A DNA stretch of 64,000 nt from Cyanobium sp. ATX 6F1. Its GTDB lineage: Bacteria > Cyanobacteriota > Cyanobacteriia > PCC-6307 > Cyanobiaceae. Below, one piece after another: positions 38,403 through 48,030 of the stretch (the first letter of the stretch is position 1; each line of letters starts with the position of its first letter). The position numbers and the translations under genes were made by a program. The notes beneath the pieces are model-generated. The model searched no databases. It was not told the DNA's origin and was given only the letters and a program-made list of their open reading frames with translations. The stretch spans positions 62,001-126,000 of the forward strand of contig NZ_JAGQCS010000008.1 in NCBI RefSeq assembly GCF_024346315.1, in the 5' to 3' direction.

Positions 38403-39065
38403 ATGACCGAAACCAACAACCAGATTCAGTCCAACGACATCCCGGCGGCGGCCGACGTTCCTGCGGCGGCCGAAGGCCAGCATGAACAGCGGCGCGGTGG
38501 CGGCGGTGGCCGCAACGAGGGCAGGGGCGGTGACCGCAAGGGCGGTGGCCGGGGCCGCGACAACCGACGCGGTCAGGAACGCGACTCCGAATGGCAGGAG
38601 CGTGTGGTTCAGATCCGCCGGGTCTCCAAGACCGTCAAGGGCGGCAAGAAGATGAGCTTCCGGGCCATCGTCGTGGTCGGCAACGAGCGCGGTCAGGTGG
38701 GCGTGGGCGTCGGCAAGGCCGGTGACGTCATCGGCGCCGTTCGCAAGGGCGTGGCCGACGGCAAGAAGCATCTGGTGAAGGTGCCCCTCACCCGTCACAG
38801 CTCGATCCCCACCCTCAGCCGCGGGGGTGACGGTGCCGCCAGCGTGTTGATCCGTCCCGCTGCCCCGGGCACCGGGGTGATCGCCGGCGGCTCGATCCGC
38901 ACGGTGCTGGAGCTGGCGGGGATCAAGAACATCCTGGCCAAGCGCCTGGGCAGCAAGACCCCCCTCAACAACGCCCGCGCCGCCATGGACGCCCTCCAGG
39001 CGCTTCGCACCCACAAGGAGACCGCCAAGGAGCGCGGCATCTCCCTCGAGCAGATCTACTCCTGA
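38403..39065 (+). CDS. rpsE: 30S ribosomal protein S5 with long Gly/Arg-rich N-terminus
   Basis: 220 residues. The S5 core (about residues 60-215) has [49 protein letters not shown] and [26 protein letters not shown]. The first 60 or so residues form an Ala-rich then Gly/Arg/Asp-rich disordered extension absent from E. coli S5. Confidence 0.97.
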   Translation: MTETNNQIQSNDIPAAADVPAAAEGQHEQRRGGGGGRNEGRGGDRKGGGRGRDNRRGQERDSEWQERVVQIRRVSKTVKGGKKMSFRAIVVVGNERGQVGVGVGKAGDVIGAVRKGVADGKKHLVKVPLTRHSSIPTLSRGGDGAASVLIRPAAPGTGVIAGGSIRTVLELAGIKNILAKRLGSKTPLNNARAAMDALQALRTHKETAKERGISLEQIYS

Positions 39066-39072
39066 GTCCGCC

Positions 39073-39528
39073 ATGACCAACCTCCGTCTCGATACCCTCA
39101 AGCCCCAGGTCGGGGCCCGTCGCCGCAAGACACGCAAAGGTCGCGGCATCGCCGCCGGCCAGGGCGCCAGCTGCGGCTTCGGCATGCGCGGCCAGAAATC
39201 CCGCTCCGGCAGCCCCACCCGGCCGGGCTTCGAGGGGGGCCAGATGCCCCTCTACCGCCGTCTGCCCAAGCTCAAGCACTTCCCCCTGGTGAACCAGAAG
39301 CAGTTCACGGTGCTGAACGTCTCCAAGCTGTCGGAGCTCAAGGCCGGCACCACGGTGAACCTGGATCTGCTGGTCAAAGAAGGGCTGGTCACCAGTCCCA
39401 AGCATCCCCTGAAGATCCTCGGCAACGGCGACCTCAAGGTGAAGCTCACCGTCCAGGCGGCGGCCTTCACCGCCAGCGCCCGCGAGAAGATCGAAGCCTC
39501 GGGCGGCAGCTGCGAGATCATCGACTGA
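39073..39528 (+). CDS. rplO: 50S ribosomal protein L15
   Basis: 151 residues; [30 protein letters not shown] and [21 protein letters not shown] identify L15. No rpmD (L30) gene lies between rpsE and rplO, as is usual in cyanobacteria. Confidence 0.97.
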   Translation: MTNLRLDTLKPQVGARRRKTRKGRGIAAGQGASCGFGMRGQKSRSGSPTRPGFEGGQMPLYRRLPKLKHFPLVNQKQFTVLNVSKLSELKAGTTVNLDLLVKEGLVTSPKHPLKILGNGDLKVKLTVQAAAFTASAREKIEASGGSCEIID

Positions 39529-39618
39529 CCCGTCCCTCGGGCACCCCGGTGATCCCTTCCGCATCCAGCCCCTAGGCCAGGCCGTCCGTCCTCGTCATCC
39601 CCTCGACTGCGACAAGCC

Positions 39619-40938
39619 ATGCTCATCAGCCGGGGGAGAAACCCCAGTGCCGGGGAAATCCTCACCCAGATGGTCCAGGCCAAAGGCCTCCGCGACCGGG
39701 TGCTGATCACGCTCGGATTGCTGTTGATGGTCCGTCTGGGCATCTACGTGCCCATGCCCGGCATCGATCGGGTGGCCTTTCAGGAATTCATCTCCAGGGG
39801 CGGCCAGTTGATCGGCTTCCTCGACATCTTCACCGGCGGCGGTCTCTCCACCCTGGGGGTCTTCGCCCTGGGGATCCTGCCGTTCATCAATGCCTCGATC
39901 ATCATCCAGCTGCTCACGGCGGCCATCCCCAGCCTTGAGGAGCTGCAGAAGAACGAAGGCGAGGCCGGACGCCGCAAGCTCGCCCAGATCACCCGCTACG
40001 TGGCCCTGGGCTGGGGCATCCTGCAGAGCACGGTGTTCGCGCTCATCCTCAAGCAGTACGCCCTGCCGGGACTGAGCGAACCGGTGTTCGTGATTCAGAC
40101 CGCCCTGGCCCTGGTGACCGGCTCGATGGTGGTGATGTGGGTGAGTGAGGTGATCACCGAACGGGGCATCGGCCAGGGAGCCTCCCTGGTGATCTTCGTC
40201 AACATCGTGGCCACCCTGCCCAAGGCCCTCGGCTCCACGATCGAACTGGCCCAGAGCGGCGACCGCAGCACCGTGGGCGGCATCGTGATGCTGGTACTGG
40301 TGTTCCTGATCACGATCGTCGGGATCATCTTCGTGCAGGAGGGCTACCGGCGCATCCCGATCATCAGCGCCAAGCGCCAGGTGGGACAGACCAGCAGCCT
40401 GGCGGCCCGCCAGAGCTACCTGCCCCTGAAGCTCAACGCCGGTGGCGTGATGCCGATCATCTTCGCTTCGGCGGTGATCTTCCTCCCCCTGACCATTGCC
40501 AACGTGACCCGCTCCCCCTGGCTGATCCAGGCGGCGAGTTACCTCAACCCCAACAGCAGCACCCCCTGGCTCTACGCCCTGGTGTTCTTCGCCCTGATCT
40601 GCGGTTTCTCCTTTTTCTACGCCACGCTCACCGTCAACCCCCTCGACATCGCCACCAACCTCAAGCGCAGTGGTGTGGCCGTGCCCGGGGTGCGGCCGGG
40701 TTCGGCCACGGCCCTCTATCTCTCAGGGGTTCAGAATCGGCTCACACTCCTGGGGGCACTGTTCCTGGGGTCGGTGGCGATCATCCCCTCGGCCGTGGAG
40801 GGGGCCACCCAGGTGCGCACTTTCCAGGGCCTCGGTGCCACCTCGCTGCTGATCCTGGTGGGTGTGGCGATCGACACGGCCAAACAGGTCCAGACCTACG
40901 TGATTTCCCAGCGCTACGAAGGCATGGTGCGCCAATGA
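39619..40938 (+). CDS. secY: Preprotein translocase subunit SecY
   Basis: 439 residues, ten predicted membrane segments, the main channel subunit of SecYEG serving plasma and thylakoid membranes. Motifs: RLGIYVPMPGIDR, TLGVFALGILPFINASIIIQLL, GQGASLVIFVNI and GGVMPIIFASAVIFLP. The stop overlaps the adk start (ATGA). A 90-nt spacer separates it from rplO. Confidence 0.97.
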   Translation: MLISRGRNPSAGEILTQMVQAKGLRDRVLITLGLLLMVRLGIYVPMPGIDRVAFQEFISRGGQLIGFLDIFTGGGLSTLGVFALGILPFINASIIIQLLTAAIPSLEELQKNEGEAGRRKLAQITRYVALGWGILQSTVFALILKQYALPGLSEPVFVIQTALALVTGSMVVMWVSEVITERGIGQGASLVIFVNIVATLPKALGSTIELAQSGDRSTVGGIVMLVLVFLITIVGIIFVQEGYRRIPIISAKRQVGQTSSLAARQSYLPLKLNAGGVMPIIFASAVIFLPLTIANVTRSPWLIQAASYLNPNSSTPWLYALVFFALICGFSFFYATLTVNPLDIATNLKRSGVAVPGVRPGSATALYLSGVQNRLTLLGALFLGSVAIIPSAVEGATQVRTFQGLGATSLLILVGVAIDTAKQVQTYVISQRYEGMVRQ

Positions 40939-41483
40939 CCCAACGCATTCTGTTTCTCGGCCCCCCCGGGGCCGGCAAGGGCACCCAGGCCCAACTCCTC
41001 TGCGCCTCCCGCGGGCTGCTGCATCTCTCCACCGGCGACCTGCTGCGAGGAGAGGTCAAAGCCGGCACGGCCCTGGGCCAGGAGGCCGAGGCCGTGATGG
41101 CCCGCGGCGAACTGGTCAGCGACCAGCTGGTGCTGGCGATCGTGCGTGGCCGCCTGAGCGGCCACCAAGGCGGCTGGCTGTTGGATGGCTTCCCCCGCAA
41201 CCTGACCCAGGCCGAAGCGCTGGAAACCCTGCTCACCGAACTGGCTCAGCCGATCGAACGGGTGGTGCTGATGGAGCTCGACGACGACCTGCTGCTGCAA
41301 CGGCTGCTGGGGCGTGGTCGCGCTGACGACAACGAAGCCGTGATCCGTCATCGCCTCTCGGTCTACGCCGAGCAGACGGCACCCCTGATCGAGCACTACA
41401 ACCAGCAAGGTTTGCTGGTTGCCGTGGAATCCAGCGGCACGGTGGAGGCGATTGCCGAGCGCATCAGCGCCGCCCTGGATTGA
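40935..41483 (+). CDS. adk: Adenylate kinase (short form)
   Basis: 182 residues; P-loop [13 protein letters not shown], the AMP-binding [10 protein letters not shown] and [18 protein letters not shown]. It catalyses ATP + AMP to 2 ADP. The LID is the short form ([18 protein letters not shown]) without Zn cysteines. Coupled to secY by a 4-nt overlap. Confidence 0.97.
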   Translation: MTQRILFLGPPGAGKGTQAQLLCASRGLLHLSTGDLLRGEVKAGTALGQEAEAVMARGELVSDQLVLAIVRGRLSGHQGGWLLDGFPRNLTQAEALETLLTELAQPIERVVLMELDDDLLLQRLLGRGRADDNEAVIRHRLSVYAEQTAPLIEHYNQQGLLVAVESSGTVEAIAERISAALD

Positions 41484-41492
41484 CCCGTGTGG

Positions 41493-41498
41493 TAGGGT
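41493..41498 (+). promoter_or_regulatory. Possible internal -10 element before rpmJ
   Basis: TAGGGT in GTGTGGTAGGGTCGC, 31 nt before the rpmJ ATG and after the adk stop. It could be an internal promoter for rpmJ-rpsM-rpsK-rpoA. Confidence 0.35.
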
Positions 41499-41529
41499 CG
41501 CTGTTTGGAAATTCGGAGAGTCCACCACC

Positions 41530-41643
41530 ATGAAGGTGCGTGCCTCAGTCAAGAAAATGTGCGACAAGTGCCGGGTGATTCGTCGCCACGGCCGGGTGAT
41601 GGTCATCTGCACCAACCCCAAGCACAAACAGCGTCAGGGCTGA
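41530..41643 (+). CDS. rpmJ: 50S ribosomal protein L36
   Basis: 37 residues, [21 protein letters not shown] then [13 protein letters not shown]. The C-x2-C and C-x4-H zinc ribbon residues are all present (C+ form). It follows a putative internal promoter. Confidence 0.97.
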   Translation: MKVRASVKKMCDKCRVIRRHGRVMVICTNPKHKQRQG

Positions 41644-41747
41644 CCAGGCCCCGACCCACCGCCCCCCCTGGGCGGCGGATTCACCCCCTGGGGTGCGTCC
41701 AACGGCCTGATCCCAGGCCACCCCTTGCTCAACTGATCGTTTCTTTC

Positions 41748-42113
41748 GTGGCTCGGATTGCCGGCGTCGACATCCCTCGTGACAAGAGGGTCGAGATTGC
41801 TCTCACCTACATCTATGGCGTCGGGCTGACCCGGGCCCAGAAGATCCTGGCCAAGACCGGGGTCAACCCCGACATCCGCGTCAAAGACCTTGACGACGCC
41901 GATGTCCAGAAGCTGCGGGTCGCCGCCGAGGGCTTCACCCTCGAGGGTGACCTGCGCCGTCAGGAGGGCATGGCTCTCAAGCGGCTCCAGGACATCGGCT
42001 GCCTCCGTGGTCGTCGGCACCGCATGGGCCTTCCGGTCCGTGGTCAGCGCACCCGCACCAACGCCCGCACCCGCCGTGGCGCCCGCAAGACCGTGGCCGG
42101 CAAGAAGAAGTAA
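41748..42113 (+). CDS. rpsM: 30S ribosomal protein S13
   Basis: 121 residues from a GTG start giving the family N-terminus [26 protein letters not shown]; the C-terminus [24 protein letters not shown] is standard. No ATG lies nearby. The 104-nt C-rich spacer after rpmJ has no gene. Confidence 0.97.
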   Translation: MARIAGVDIPRDKRVEIALTYIYGVGLTRAQKILAKTGVNPDIRVKDLDDADVQKLRVAAEGFTLEGDLRRQEGMALKRLQDIGCLRGRRHRMGLPVRGQRTRTNARTRRGARKTVAGKKK

Positions 42114-42176
42114 GCCGTCCTCCGAACCCCCATCGGGGCATTCCTCCTCCCCCTTCCCTTTCCCAGGCCCCCCTCC

Positions 42177-42569
42177 ATGGCGAAGCCAGCCAAAAAATCC
42201 GGCGCGAAGAAGACGAAGCGCAACGTGCCCAATGGTGTGGCCCACATCCAGAGCACCTTCAACAACACCATCGTCTCGATCACCGACACCTCGGGCGAAG
42301 TGATCTCCTGGTCCTCGGCAGGGGCCAGTGGCTTCAAGGGCGCCCGCAAAGGCACCCCCTTCGCTGCCCAGACGGCCGCGGAAGCGGCAGCCCGGCGGGC
42401 CCTTGAGCAGGGCATGCGCCAGATCGAAGTGCTCGTTCGCGGCCCCGGCTCAGGGCGTGAAACCGCCATCCGCGCTCTGCAGGTGGCCGGCCTGGAGATC
42501 ACCCTGATCCGCGACGTCACACCTCTGCCCCACAACGGTTGCAGGCGAGCCAAGCGCCGTCGCGTCTGA
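42177..42569 (+). CDS. rpsK: 30S ribosomal protein S11
   Basis: 130 residues; [40 protein letters not shown] and [15 protein letters not shown] identify S11, in the 30S platform at the E site. Confidence 0.97.
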   Translation: MAKPAKKSGAKKTKRNVPNGVAHIQSTFNNTIVSITDTSGEVISWSSAGASGFKGARKGTPFAAQTAAEAAARRALEQGMRQIEVLVRGPGSGRETAIRALQVAGLEITLIRDVTPLPHNGCRRAKRRRV

Positions 42570-42625
42570 TCGTCCACATCCGGCCCGTCGAGGCCCGCTT
42601 CCCCCACCCTCTCGAGCTTCGCACC

Positions 42626-43567
42626 GTGCTGCAGTACCAGATCGATCGGACCGAACACCAGATCGCCGACGACCGTTCCCAGACCGGCGTGTTCGTGATC
42701 GGCCCCCTCGACCGGGGCCATGCGATCACCCTCGGCAATGCTTTGCGCCGTGCCCTGATGGGCGGCCTTGAGGGCAGCGCCATCACCGCCGTCCGCATCG
42801 CTGGCGTCAACCACGAATACGCCACCGTGCCCGGTGTCCGGGAAGACGTGCTCGACATCCTGCTCAACTGCAAGGAAATCGCCGTCAACAGCCGCAGCCG
42901 TGACCTGGAGATCGGTCGTCTGGTGGCCACCGGTCCGGCCACCGTCACGGCCAACGACCTGCAGTTCTCCCCCCAGGTCCAGGTGATCGATGGCCAGCGC
43001 GTGATCGCCACCGTCGCCGAGGGCCACAGCCTTGAGCTGGAGGTTCACGTCGAGCGCGGTGTCGGCTACCGCCCGGTGGACCGTCACCACGAAGACGTCA
43101 GTGCCATCGACCTGCTCCAGATCGACGCGGTGTTCATGCCCGTGCGTCGTGTCAACTACACGGTCGATGAAACGGCCGTGGGCGAAGGCGGATCCGCCCG
43201 CGAGCGCCTGCGCCTGGAGATCCACACCGATGGCTCGGTCACCCCTGACGACGCCATGGCCCAGGCGGCCAACGAACTGATCGGCCTGTTCCAGCCCCTG
43301 GCCACCCTCAGCCTGGTGGATGAGCCCGGCGGCCTCGAACCCGAGCCCTCGGCCGAAGCCCAGATTCCCCTGGAGGAGCTGAACCTGTCCGTTCGCGCCT
43401 ACAACTGCCTCAAGCGGGCCCAGGTGAACTCTGTTTCCGATCTGATGGGCTTCAGCTACGAGGATCTGCTGGAGATCAAGAACTTCGGCTCCAAGTCGGC
43501 CGATGAGGTGATCGAAGCGCTTGAGCGCATCGGCATCTCCCTGCCCCAGAGCCGCACCAGCGCCTGA
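42626..43567 (+). CDS. rpoA: RNA polymerase alpha subunit
   Basis: 313 residues from a GTG at 42626 giving [12 protein letters not shown], the family start. The N-terminal dimerisation domain ([37 protein letters not shown]) is joined by a Pro/Glu-rich linker to a C-terminal domain ([42 protein letters not shown]), which contacts activators and UP elements. The open frame from 42539 overlaps rpsK. Confidence 0.98.
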   Translation: MLQYQIDRTEHQIADDRSQTGVFVIGPLDRGHAITLGNALRRALMGGLEGSAITAVRIAGVNHEYATVPGVREDVLDILLNCKEIAVNSRSRDLEIGRLVATGPATVTANDLQFSPQVQVIDGQRVIATVAEGHSLELEVHVERGVGYRPVDRHHEDVSAIDLLQIDAVFMPVRRVNYTVDETAVGEGGSARERLRLEIHTDGSVTPDDAMAQAANELIGLFQPLATLSLVDEPGGLEPEPSAEAQIPLEELNLSVRAYNCLKRAQVNSVSDLMGFSYEDLLEIKNFGSKSADEVIEALERIGISLPQSRTSA

Positions 43568-43605
43568 TCGGCGGCCCAACGTTTCCCTTCCCCAGCCTCA
43601 GAACC

Positions 43606-43956
43606 ATGCGACACCAGTGCCGAGTCCCCCTGCTGGGACGCCCCGCCGACCAACGCAAGGCGTTGCTCCGTGGTCTGACCACCCAACTGATCCGCGAAGG
43701 CCGGGTGACCACCACCAAGGCCCGTGCTAAGGCGTTGCGCAATGAGACCGAGCGCATGATCACCCTGGCCAAGGAAGGCAGCCTCTCGGCCCGCCGCCGC
43801 GCCATCGGCTACATCTTCGACAAGCAACTGGTGCACGCCCTGTTCGACAAGGCCCAGGAGCGCTACGGCGAGCGCAACGGCGGCTACACCCGCATCATCC
43901 GCACCGTGCCCCGCCGCGGCGACAACGCCGAAATGGCGATCATCGAGCTGGTCTGA
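43606..43956 (+). CDS. rplQ: 50S ribosomal protein L17
   Basis: 116 residues; [45 protein letters not shown] and [14 protein letters not shown] identify L17. Its TGA overlaps a CTG that appears to start truA. Confidence 0.97.
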   Translation: MRHQCRVPLLGRPADQRKALLRGLTTQLIREGRVTTTKARAKALRNETERMITLAKEGSLSARRRAIGYIFDKQLVHALFDKAQERYGERNGGYTRIIRTVPRRGDNAEMAIIELV

Positions 43957-44891
43957 GCACCCAGGACGTCAGCCCTCAGCCAGCGGCCGAGGCTCCGGCC
44001 CTGCGCAGGATCGCCCTCTGCCTTCAGTACGACGGAGCCCCCTACTGCGGTTGGCAGCGCCAACCCATCGGACTTGGTGTCCAGCAGGTGCTCGAAGAGG
44101 CGATGTCCCGCTTGGATCCAGAAGGTCCGGCGCGTGTGTTCGCCGCTGGTCGCACCGACGCGGGCGTCCATGCCGCCGCCCAGGTGGTCCATTTCGACTG
44201 CGCCGGACCAATCCCCGCCCAGCGCTGGCCTGCTGCCCTCAACGGTCGTCTGCCGGCCAGCATCCGAGTCCAGGCGGCGGCGGCCGTGGGCTCCGACTGG
44301 CATGCGTGCTTCAGCGCCGAGCACCGGCGCTACCGCTACACGATCCACAACTCCCGCAGGGCCAATCTGTTTATGGCGCCCTTCAGCTGGCACCGCTACC
44401 AGGTGAGGCTGGATGAGCAGGCCATGCTCGCCTGCCTGCGGGGCCTGCTCGGCCACCACGACTTCGCCGCCTTCCAGCGAGCAGGCAGCAGCCGCCCCCA
44501 CACCCGCACCACGGTTCAGGAGGTGAGCCTGGAGCGCCAGGGTGATCTGATCGTGACCGAAATCCAGGCCAGCGGCTTCCTCTACGGCATGGTTCGCCTG
44601 CTGATGGGCCAACTGGTGGCGGTGGGTGAAGGAAGGCTCCCCGCCCGTGAGTTCGAGCGCCGCTGGCGCCAGCGGGCCCGCGGCGAGGTCAAAGAAGCGG
44701 CTCCACCCCAGGGCCTCTGCCTGCTGCGGGTGGGCTACCCCGAGCCCGTATTCCCAAAAGCTGCGTGGTATGATTGCCAACCGCGGTATCTGCTGGAAAT
44801 CCCTGATCCACCGGAGCTTTTGCCCCGTCTGCCGGAGCCTCTGAGCCGGCAGAACCATGGACCAGAGCCGGGGAGCGATCCCCACTCCTGA
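43953..44891 (+). CDS. truA: tRNA pseudouridine(38-40) synthase
   Basis: TruA isomerises uridines 38-40 in the anticodon arm. The sequence shows the N-terminal strand [21 protein letters not shown], the catalytic GRTDAGVHA (Asp) and the RYRYTIHN segment. No ATG, GTG or TTG lies upstream of the conserved N-terminus; a CTG at 43953 overlaps the rplQ stop as CTGA and is the best start (312 residues). The GTG at 44088 would cut off the conserved N-terminal strand. The C-terminus carries a non-conserved 45-residue tail. Confidence 0.92.
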   Translation: MSTQDVSPQPAAEAPALRRIALCLQYDGAPYCGWQRQPIGLGVQQVLEEAMSRLDPEGPARVFAAGRTDAGVHAAAQVVHFDCAGPIPAQRWPAALNGRLPASIRVQAAAAVGSDWHACFSAEHRRYRYTIHNSRRANLFMAPFSWHRYQVRLDEQAMLACLRGLLGHHDFAAFQRAGSSRPHTRTTVQEVSLERQGDLIVTEIQASGFLYGMVRLLMGQLVAVGEGRLPAREFERRWRQRARGEVKEAAPPQGLCLLRVGYPEPVFPKAAWYDCQPRYLLEIPDPPELLPRLPEPLSRQNHGPEPGSDPHS

Positions 44892-44957
44892 GTGCCTTCG
44901 ATCCCCCATCTCTCTTCCTGGAGTGTGCCTTGATTCAGGGCCGCCCCGACGGAGGGG

Positions 44958-44963
44958 TAGGGT
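44958..44963 (+). promoter_or_regulatory. Possible -10 element before rplM
   Basis: TAGGGT in GGAGGGGTAGGGTCAAC, about 107 nt before the rplM ATG, in the 178-nt truA-rplM spacer. It may drive rplM-rpsI-rpmE separately. Confidence 0.3.
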
Positions 44964-45069
44964 CAACAGAGTCGCGTTTGCGGTCCCTGGTCCCCAGGCG
45001 CCCTGCCGTCACTCCCTGTCCAGCCCCATCCACCGGGATGGTGCGCTACCGATCCGGCCAACCGGTGCG

Positions 45070-45522
45070 ATGAACAAGACCCTCGTTCCCCAGATTGATT
45101 CCCTCGAGCGCCAGTGGTTTCTGGTGGACGCAGCGGATCAGACCCTCGGCCGCCTGGCCAGTGAAGTGGCCCAGGTGCTGCGGGGTAAGAACAACCCCAA
45201 CTTCACCCCCCACCTCGATACCGGTGACTTCGTCGTCATCATCAACGCCGACAAGATCCGGGTCAGTGGCAACAAGGCCAACCAGAAGATCTACCGCCGC
45301 CATTCCGGCCGTCCGGGCGGCATGAAGACCGAGAGCTTCGAAGCCCTCCATGCCCGGCTGCCCGAGCGGGTGGTCGAAAAGGCGATCAAGGGCATGCTTC
45401 CCCACAACGCCCTCGGTCGTCAGCTGTTCCGCAAGCTAAAGGTCTACAAGGGCACTGATCATCCCCACGCTGCCCAGCAACCCAAGCTGCTCGCGCTCGA
45501 TCCCGCCACCTCCGCCTCATGA
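45070..45522 (+). CDS. rplM: 50S ribosomal protein L13
   Basis: 150 residues; [50 protein letters not shown] and [21 protein letters not shown] identify L13. The ATG at 45070 is the conserved start; the open frame from 44857 overlaps truA. Its stop overlaps rpsI (ATGA). Confidence 0.97.
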   Translation: MNKTLVPQIDSLERQWFLVDAADQTLGRLASEVAQVLRGKNNPNFTPHLDTGDFVVIINADKIRVSGNKANQKIYRRHSGRPGGMKTESFEALHARLPERVVEKAIKGMLPHNALGRQLFRKLKVYKGTDHPHAAQQPKLLALDPATSAS

Positions 45523-45926
45523 GCACTCCCTCCAACCGCGTTGTCTACTGGGGCACCGGCCGTCGCAAGACCGCCGTCGCCCGTGTTCGGGTGGTGCCCG
45601 GCACCGGAGCGATCACCATCAACGGACGCCCCGGCGACAACTATCTCAACTACAACCCCAGCTACCTGACGGCCGTCAAGGCACCCCTCCAGACCCTGGG
45701 GCTCTCCAACGACTACGACCTGCTGGTGAACGTGCGCGGCGGCGGCCTCACCGGCCAGGCCGATGCCATCAAGCAGGGCGCCGCACGTGCCCTCTGCGAT
45801 CTGTCCCCCGACAACCGCAAACCCCTCAAGACCGAAGGACACCTCAGCCGTGATCCCCGCGCCAAGGAACGGCGCAAGTACGGCCTCAAGAAAGCCCGCA
45901 AGGCTCCTCAGTTCTCCAAGCGCTGA
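45519..45926 (+). CDS. rpsI: 30S ribosomal protein S9
   Basis: 135 residues; [21 protein letters not shown] and the C-terminal tail ending QFSKR that reaches the P-site tRNA identify S9. Coupled to rplM. Confidence 0.97.
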   Translation: MSTPSNRVVYWGTGRRKTAVARVRVVPGTGAITINGRPGDNYLNYNPSYLTAVKAPLQTLGLSNDYDLLVNVRGGGLTGQADAIKQGAARALCDLSPDNRKPLKTEGHLSRDPRAKERRKYGLKKARKAPQFSKR

Positions 45927-45934
45927 TCCGCACC

Positions 45935-46219
45935 ATGGCCAAGCCCGACATCCATCCCACCTGGTATCCCGATGCCAAGGTGATCTGCAATGGAGAGGTG
46001 ATCATGACCACCGGCTCCACCTCCCCCGAACTGCACGTCGACGTGTGGAGCGGCAATCACCCCTTCTACACCGGCACCCAGAAAATCCTCGACACCGAGG
46101 GGCGCGTCGATCGCTTCATGCGCAAATACGGCATGGGCGGCGTTGCTACCGCCGAAGTGACTGATGCCGGTGAGCAAGTCAGCGCAGCAGCCAGCGAAGA
46201 CGTTTCCGTGGCCTCCTGA
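45935..46219 (+). CDS. rpmE: 50S ribosomal protein L31 (C- form)
   Basis: 94 residues; KPDIHPTWYPDAKVICNGEVIMTTGSTSPELHVDVWSGNHPFYTG and TEGRVDRFMRKYGM identify bacterial L31. Only one Cys is present, so it is the non-zinc form. A short Ala/Ser-rich C-terminal extension follows. Confidence 0.96.
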   Translation: MAKPDIHPTWYPDAKVICNGEVIMTTGSTSPELHVDVWSGNHPFYTGTQKILDTEGRVDRFMRKYGMGGVATAEVTDAGEQVSAAASEDVSVAS

Positions 46220-46243
46220 GCCAGCGGTTCCCTCGATGGCCTG

Positions 46244-46273
46244 AGCCGGGTGCTGAAAGGCGTCCGGCTTTTT
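46244..46273 (+). terminator. Probable terminator after rpmE
   Basis: AGCCGG (46244-46249) pairs with CCGGCT (46264-46269) around a 14-nt loop and runs into TTTTT. It may end most ribosomal-operon transcripts before prfA. Confidence 0.55.
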
Positions 46274-46301
46274 GCCGTTCGCAGCGGCTGCACTGATCGC
46301 C

Positions 46302-47399
46302 ATGGATGCCACCTTTCTCAGCGAGCGCCTGGAGACGGCCTGCCGCACCTTCGCCAGCCTGGAGCGGCAACTGGCGGATCCCGATGTGGCCGCCAACCCA
46401 GGGCAGCTCGAGCGCATCGCCCGGGAACGGGCACGGCTTGAGCCACTGGTCACCGACTACGAGCGGCTCAACGGGCTGCTGGGCGAACAGGGCGAAGCGC
46501 GCCAGCTGCTCCGCAACCACCGCGGTGACCCCGAGATGGAGCAACTCGCCCAGGAAGAGTTGACCGTCCTGGCAACCACCATCGCCGATCTGGAACAGCG
46601 GCTCACCCTGGCGCTGCTGCCCAGGGACCCCCGCGATGAGCGCAGCGTGATGCTGGAGATCCGGGCCGGGGCCGGCGGAGACGAGGCCGGGATCTGGGCC
46701 GGCGATCTGGCCCGCATGTACGAGCGCTACGCCCAGTCACTGGGCTGGCAGGTGGAACCGCTCAGCGCCTCGGAAGCTGACATGGGCGGCTTCAAGGAAC
46801 TGATCCTCTCGATCCGTGGCGAGGGGGTGTTCAGCCAATTGAAGTTCGAGGCCGGCGTGCACCGGGTGCAGCGGGTGCCGGCCACCGAATCCCAGGGACG
46901 GGTGCACACCTCGACGGCCACGGTGGCGGTGATGCCTGAGGCCGATCCCGTGGAGGTGCAGATCGACCCCACCGAGATCCAGATCAGCACGGCCCGTTCG
47001 GGCGGGGCCGGTGGTCAGAACGTGAACAAGGTGGAAACAGCCGTGGACCTGCTGCACAAGCCCACCGGCATCCGGGTGTTCTGCACCCAGGAGCGCTCCC
47101 AACTGCAGAACCGCGAGCGCGCGATGGCGATCCTGCGGGCCAAGCTGCTGGAGCGCCAGCTGGCGGCGGCGGCGGAGAAGGAAAGTTCCGCCCGCCGGGC
47201 CCAGGTGGGCAGTGGCGATCGCAGCGAGAAAATCCGCACCTACAACTACAAGGACAACCGCACCACCGACCACCGCCTGGGGCGCAACTTCGCGCTCGAA
47301 CCTGTGCTCCAGGGGCAACTGGGGGAGCTGATCGGCAGCTGCATCGCCGCGGACCAGCGCCGGCAACTGGAGGAGCTGGCCCAGAACGCCGCGGGATGA
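46302..47399 (+). CDS. prfA: Peptide chain release factor 1
   Basis: 365 residues. RF1 reads UAA and UAG and triggers peptide release: the GGQ loop is in [16 protein letters not shown] and the PxT recognition tripeptide in [15 protein letters not shown]. The ATG at 46302 gives [11 protein letters not shown]; an ATG at 46272 is less likely because it lies in the terminator tail. It is convergent with the HNH gene, with a 20-nt gap. Confidence 0.97.
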   Translation: MDATFLSERLETACRTFASLERQLADPDVAANPGQLERIARERARLEPLVTDYERLNGLLGEQGEARQLLRNHRGDPEMEQLAQEELTVLATTIADLEQRLTLALLPRDPRDERSVMLEIRAGAGGDEAGIWAGDLARMYERYAQSLGWQVEPLSASEADMGGFKELILSIRGEGVFSQLKFEAGVHRVQRVPATESQGRVHTSTATVAVMPEADPVEVQIDPTEIQISTARSGGAGGQNVNKVETAVDLLHKPTGIRVFCTQERSQLQNRERAMAILRAKLLERQLAAAAEKESSARRAQVGSGDRSEKIRTYNYKDNRTTDHRLGRNFALEPVLQGQLGELIGSCIAADQRRQLEELAQNAAG

Positions 47400-47419
47400 G
47401 GCGAATGGCCCTGGTTCGA

Positions 47420-47920
47420 TCAGGCCCCGATCACGTACTTGGCCCACTCCTGGTGGGCGCCGGCGCGAATCTGGCGGGTGGCTTCGAAGTAAAGGCTGCT
47501 GATCGGGCGCCTGGGTTCCCTCGCCAAGGGCATGCCCGCTTCCCTGGGGGTGCGGTTGCCCTTGTGGACATTGCAGCGCAGACAGGCGGTGGTGACGTTC
47601 TCCCAGGTGTCGCCGCCGCCGCGGCTGCGGGGGAACACATGGTCGATGGAAAGCTGCTCCCCCTGATAGCCGCAGTACTGGCAGGAGTGGCCGTCCCGAT
47701 GGAAGACGTTGCGCCGGGTGAGCGGCAATTGCTTGAAGGGCACGCGAACGAACTGCCGCAGCCGGATCACGGTGGGGAGGTGATGGTCGGCGCGAATCAG
47801 CCGCCCGGGATCGTGCTCCAGACCCTCAGCCTTGCCCTTGAGCAGCATCACCATGGCGCGACGCCAGGTGGTGATGTTTAGGGGCTCGTAGGAGGCGTTC
47901 AGAACGAGAACGTGGCGCAT
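47420..47920 (-). CDS. HNH endonuclease family protein
   Basis: 166 residues. MRHVLVLNASYEPLNITTWRRAMVMLLKGKAE is the N-terminus shared by a widespread bacterial HNH family. The nuclease core has a CQYCG zinc knuckle, SIDHVFPRSRGG, TWENVTTACLRCNVHKGNRTP with the second CxxC. An ATG at 47944 would add eight residues. The role is unknown; its wide conservation in cyanobacteria makes a housekeeping role more likely than a selfish one. Confidence 0.9.
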   Translation of the reverse strand: MRHVLVLNASYEPLNITTWRRAMVMLLKGKAEGLEHDPGRLIRADHHLPTVIRLRQFVRVPFKQLPLTRRNVFHRDGHSCQYCGYQGEQLSIDHVFPRSRGGGDTWENVTTACLRCNVHKGNRTPREAGMPLAREPRRPISSLYFEATRQIRAGAHQEWAKYVIGA

Positions 47921-48030
47921 GCCAGTTCCACTGTTAGGCGGCATGCTAATGGGACATCGCTCAGGATCTGGTGTCGAGCGACGCCATCGGCGCCGTCGCC
48001 TTCCATCGACCCCTGAACGGCCCTGTCCCC

